Origin: Christensenella sp. UBA941
Lineage (GTDB): Bacteria; Bacillota; Clostridia; Christensenellales; UBA941
Reading direction: 5' to 3'
Length of the DNA stretch: 6,100 bases
Assembly (NCBI GenBank): GCA_002293365.1
Contig: DBDD01000128.1
Location: forward strand, 1-6,100
Shown piece after piece: positions 5,426 to 6,100 of this stretch; position 1 is the first letter of the stretch; every line of letters begins with the position of its first letter. Both the position numbers and the translations under genes were made by a program. The notes beneath the pieces were generated by a model that was not told the DNA's origin, did not search any database, and saw nothing but the letters and a program-made list of their open reading frames with translations.

Positions 5426-6100
5426 TTACGGCTCTGCCACAAGCACTTCCGATCCGTCTCTAAACGTAAACTTGAAGGATTTATCCGTGTTTACGGTAAC
5501 TGATTCCACGGTAGCTTGCCACAGCCCAGCGCCAAACTCGGTGACAATATCTCCGGCCTTACGCAGTTCATCAAGAAACCGGCAAATCATTTCCTTCCGG
5601 GCGTTCTGCTCAAGAATCTTGTCTTTCAATTCGCTCACCAACTTTTCCGCCTGTTCGCATTCCTCGCTCATTTCATCAAACCGGCGCTTATACTCCTCCT
5701 GATCCTGTACATTACGGGCGTTTTCCTCCATGTGGCGGCGCATACGCCCCGTGGCGGCGTCGCTGGCATTCTGCGCTTCCGCCAGCTTTGCTTCTAGCGA
5801 GGTAGTGTCAGCCAACAGGGGCAGCATTTCCTTGAAGGCATCTAAATACTGGTCTTTATCGCCAAGTATACGGTTGAAGGCGGTAAGGAAAGCGGCCTTA
5901 AGCTCCTCCTCCCGAATAAACGGCGTAGCGCATGGCTGACCACCGTCATATTTCCGATTACAGCGCCAGCCGGTATTGCGGTATTTGCTGTTAGAATGCC
6001 AGACCTTCGAGCCGTAGAAACCGCCGCACTCGCCGCAGACGATTTTGGCGGCGAATGGACTGTTGCTCTTAATGCTGTACCGAATTGCCGACCGCCGCTG
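5426..6100 (-). CDS. Large serine recombinase, C-terminal part (partial at window edge)
   Basis: The frame is open from the window edge at 6100 to TAA at 5426-5428, giving 224 visible residues; a start at 5827 would be an internal Met. Counting from the edge, residues 20-62 are the recombinase zinc beta-ribbon. Cys22 and Cys25 (VCGECGGFYGSKVWHSNSKY) and Cys47 and Cys57 (WRCNRKYDGGQPCATPFI) are the four ligands. About 100-182 is a charged coiled coil rich in Glu, Lys and Arg. The final segment (LWQATVESVTVNTDKSFKF, then FRDGSEVLV) is the usual C-terminal strand pair. In large serine recombinases these parts recognise att sites and control the direction of recombination. The catalytic resolvase domain with its serine, and the PF07508 domain, must lie beyond 6100. 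Such genes usually sit at the end of the element they mobilise. The visible part shows no frameshift. Confidence 0.9.
   Translation of the reverse strand, partial: QRRSAIRYSIKSNSPFAAKIVCGECGGFYGSKVWHSNSKYRNTGWRCNRKYDGGQPCATPFIREEELKAAFLTAFNRILGDKDQYLDAFKEMLPLLADTTSLEAKLAEAQNASDAATGRMRRHMEENARNVQDQEEYKRRFDEMSEECEQAEKLVSELKDKILEQNARKEMICRFLDELRKAGDIVTEFGAGLWQATVESVTVNTDKSFKFTFRDGSEVLVAEP

Noticed and set aside
5516..5797. 93-codon plus-strand ORF with hydrophobic stretches (LLLILYITGVFL).
   Set aside because: It is antisense to the coiled coil of the recombinase; the apparent hydrophobicity is the reverse complement of Glu/Lys/Gln-rich codons.

Overview
The window looks like chromosomal DNA from a Bacillota (Clostridia-type) bacterium. 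The evidence is consensus sigma-A promoters (TTGACA-17-TATAAT and TTGGAA-17-TATAAT), GGAG-type ribosome binding sites, and protein families typical of that group: a SWIM/TPR-like protein, small FMN reductases, and a large serine recombinase with a zinc ribbon and coiled coil. No rRNA, tRNA, CRISPR array or complete insertion sequence was recognised. This taxonomic guess comes from style only.

Left part (1-1925, + strand): bases 1-102 hold nothing I can name. A strong promoter at 103-131 carries a 37-bp nested palindrome over its -10 box. It drives a tightly packed operon of a TetR-family repressor and two small flavodoxin-fold proteins, the first with a four-cysteine CX2CX2CX7C motif. Each gene overlaps the next by an ATGA junction. 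The palindrome suggests the repressor controls itself and the two flavoproteins, so this is probably a ligand- or redox-responsive module.

Middle (1932-3626, - strand): a 564-residue SWIM zinc-finger protein with a helical, TPR-like body ends six bases from the converging flavoprotein gene. Its upstream gap (3627-3867) carries a 30-bp palindrome and a small tandem repeat.

Right part (3868-6100, - strand): a 446-residue protein has a likely HEPN domain (RNDVVH, an Rx4H motif) and a long helical, low-complexity C-terminus. It is preceded by an unreported 32-codon ORF that overlaps its start codon (ATGA) and begins almost exactly where its predicted promoter would start transcription. Further right lies a 72-bp structured inverted repeat, then the C-terminal 224 residues of a large serine recombinase that runs off the window. 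The likely reading is that the right side is the edge of a recombinase-mobilised element, with the HEPN gene either just inside it or in the flanking DNA. The HEPN-plus-small-ORF pair is the best candidate here for an undescribed defence or toxin-antitoxin-like unit, but that role is inference.
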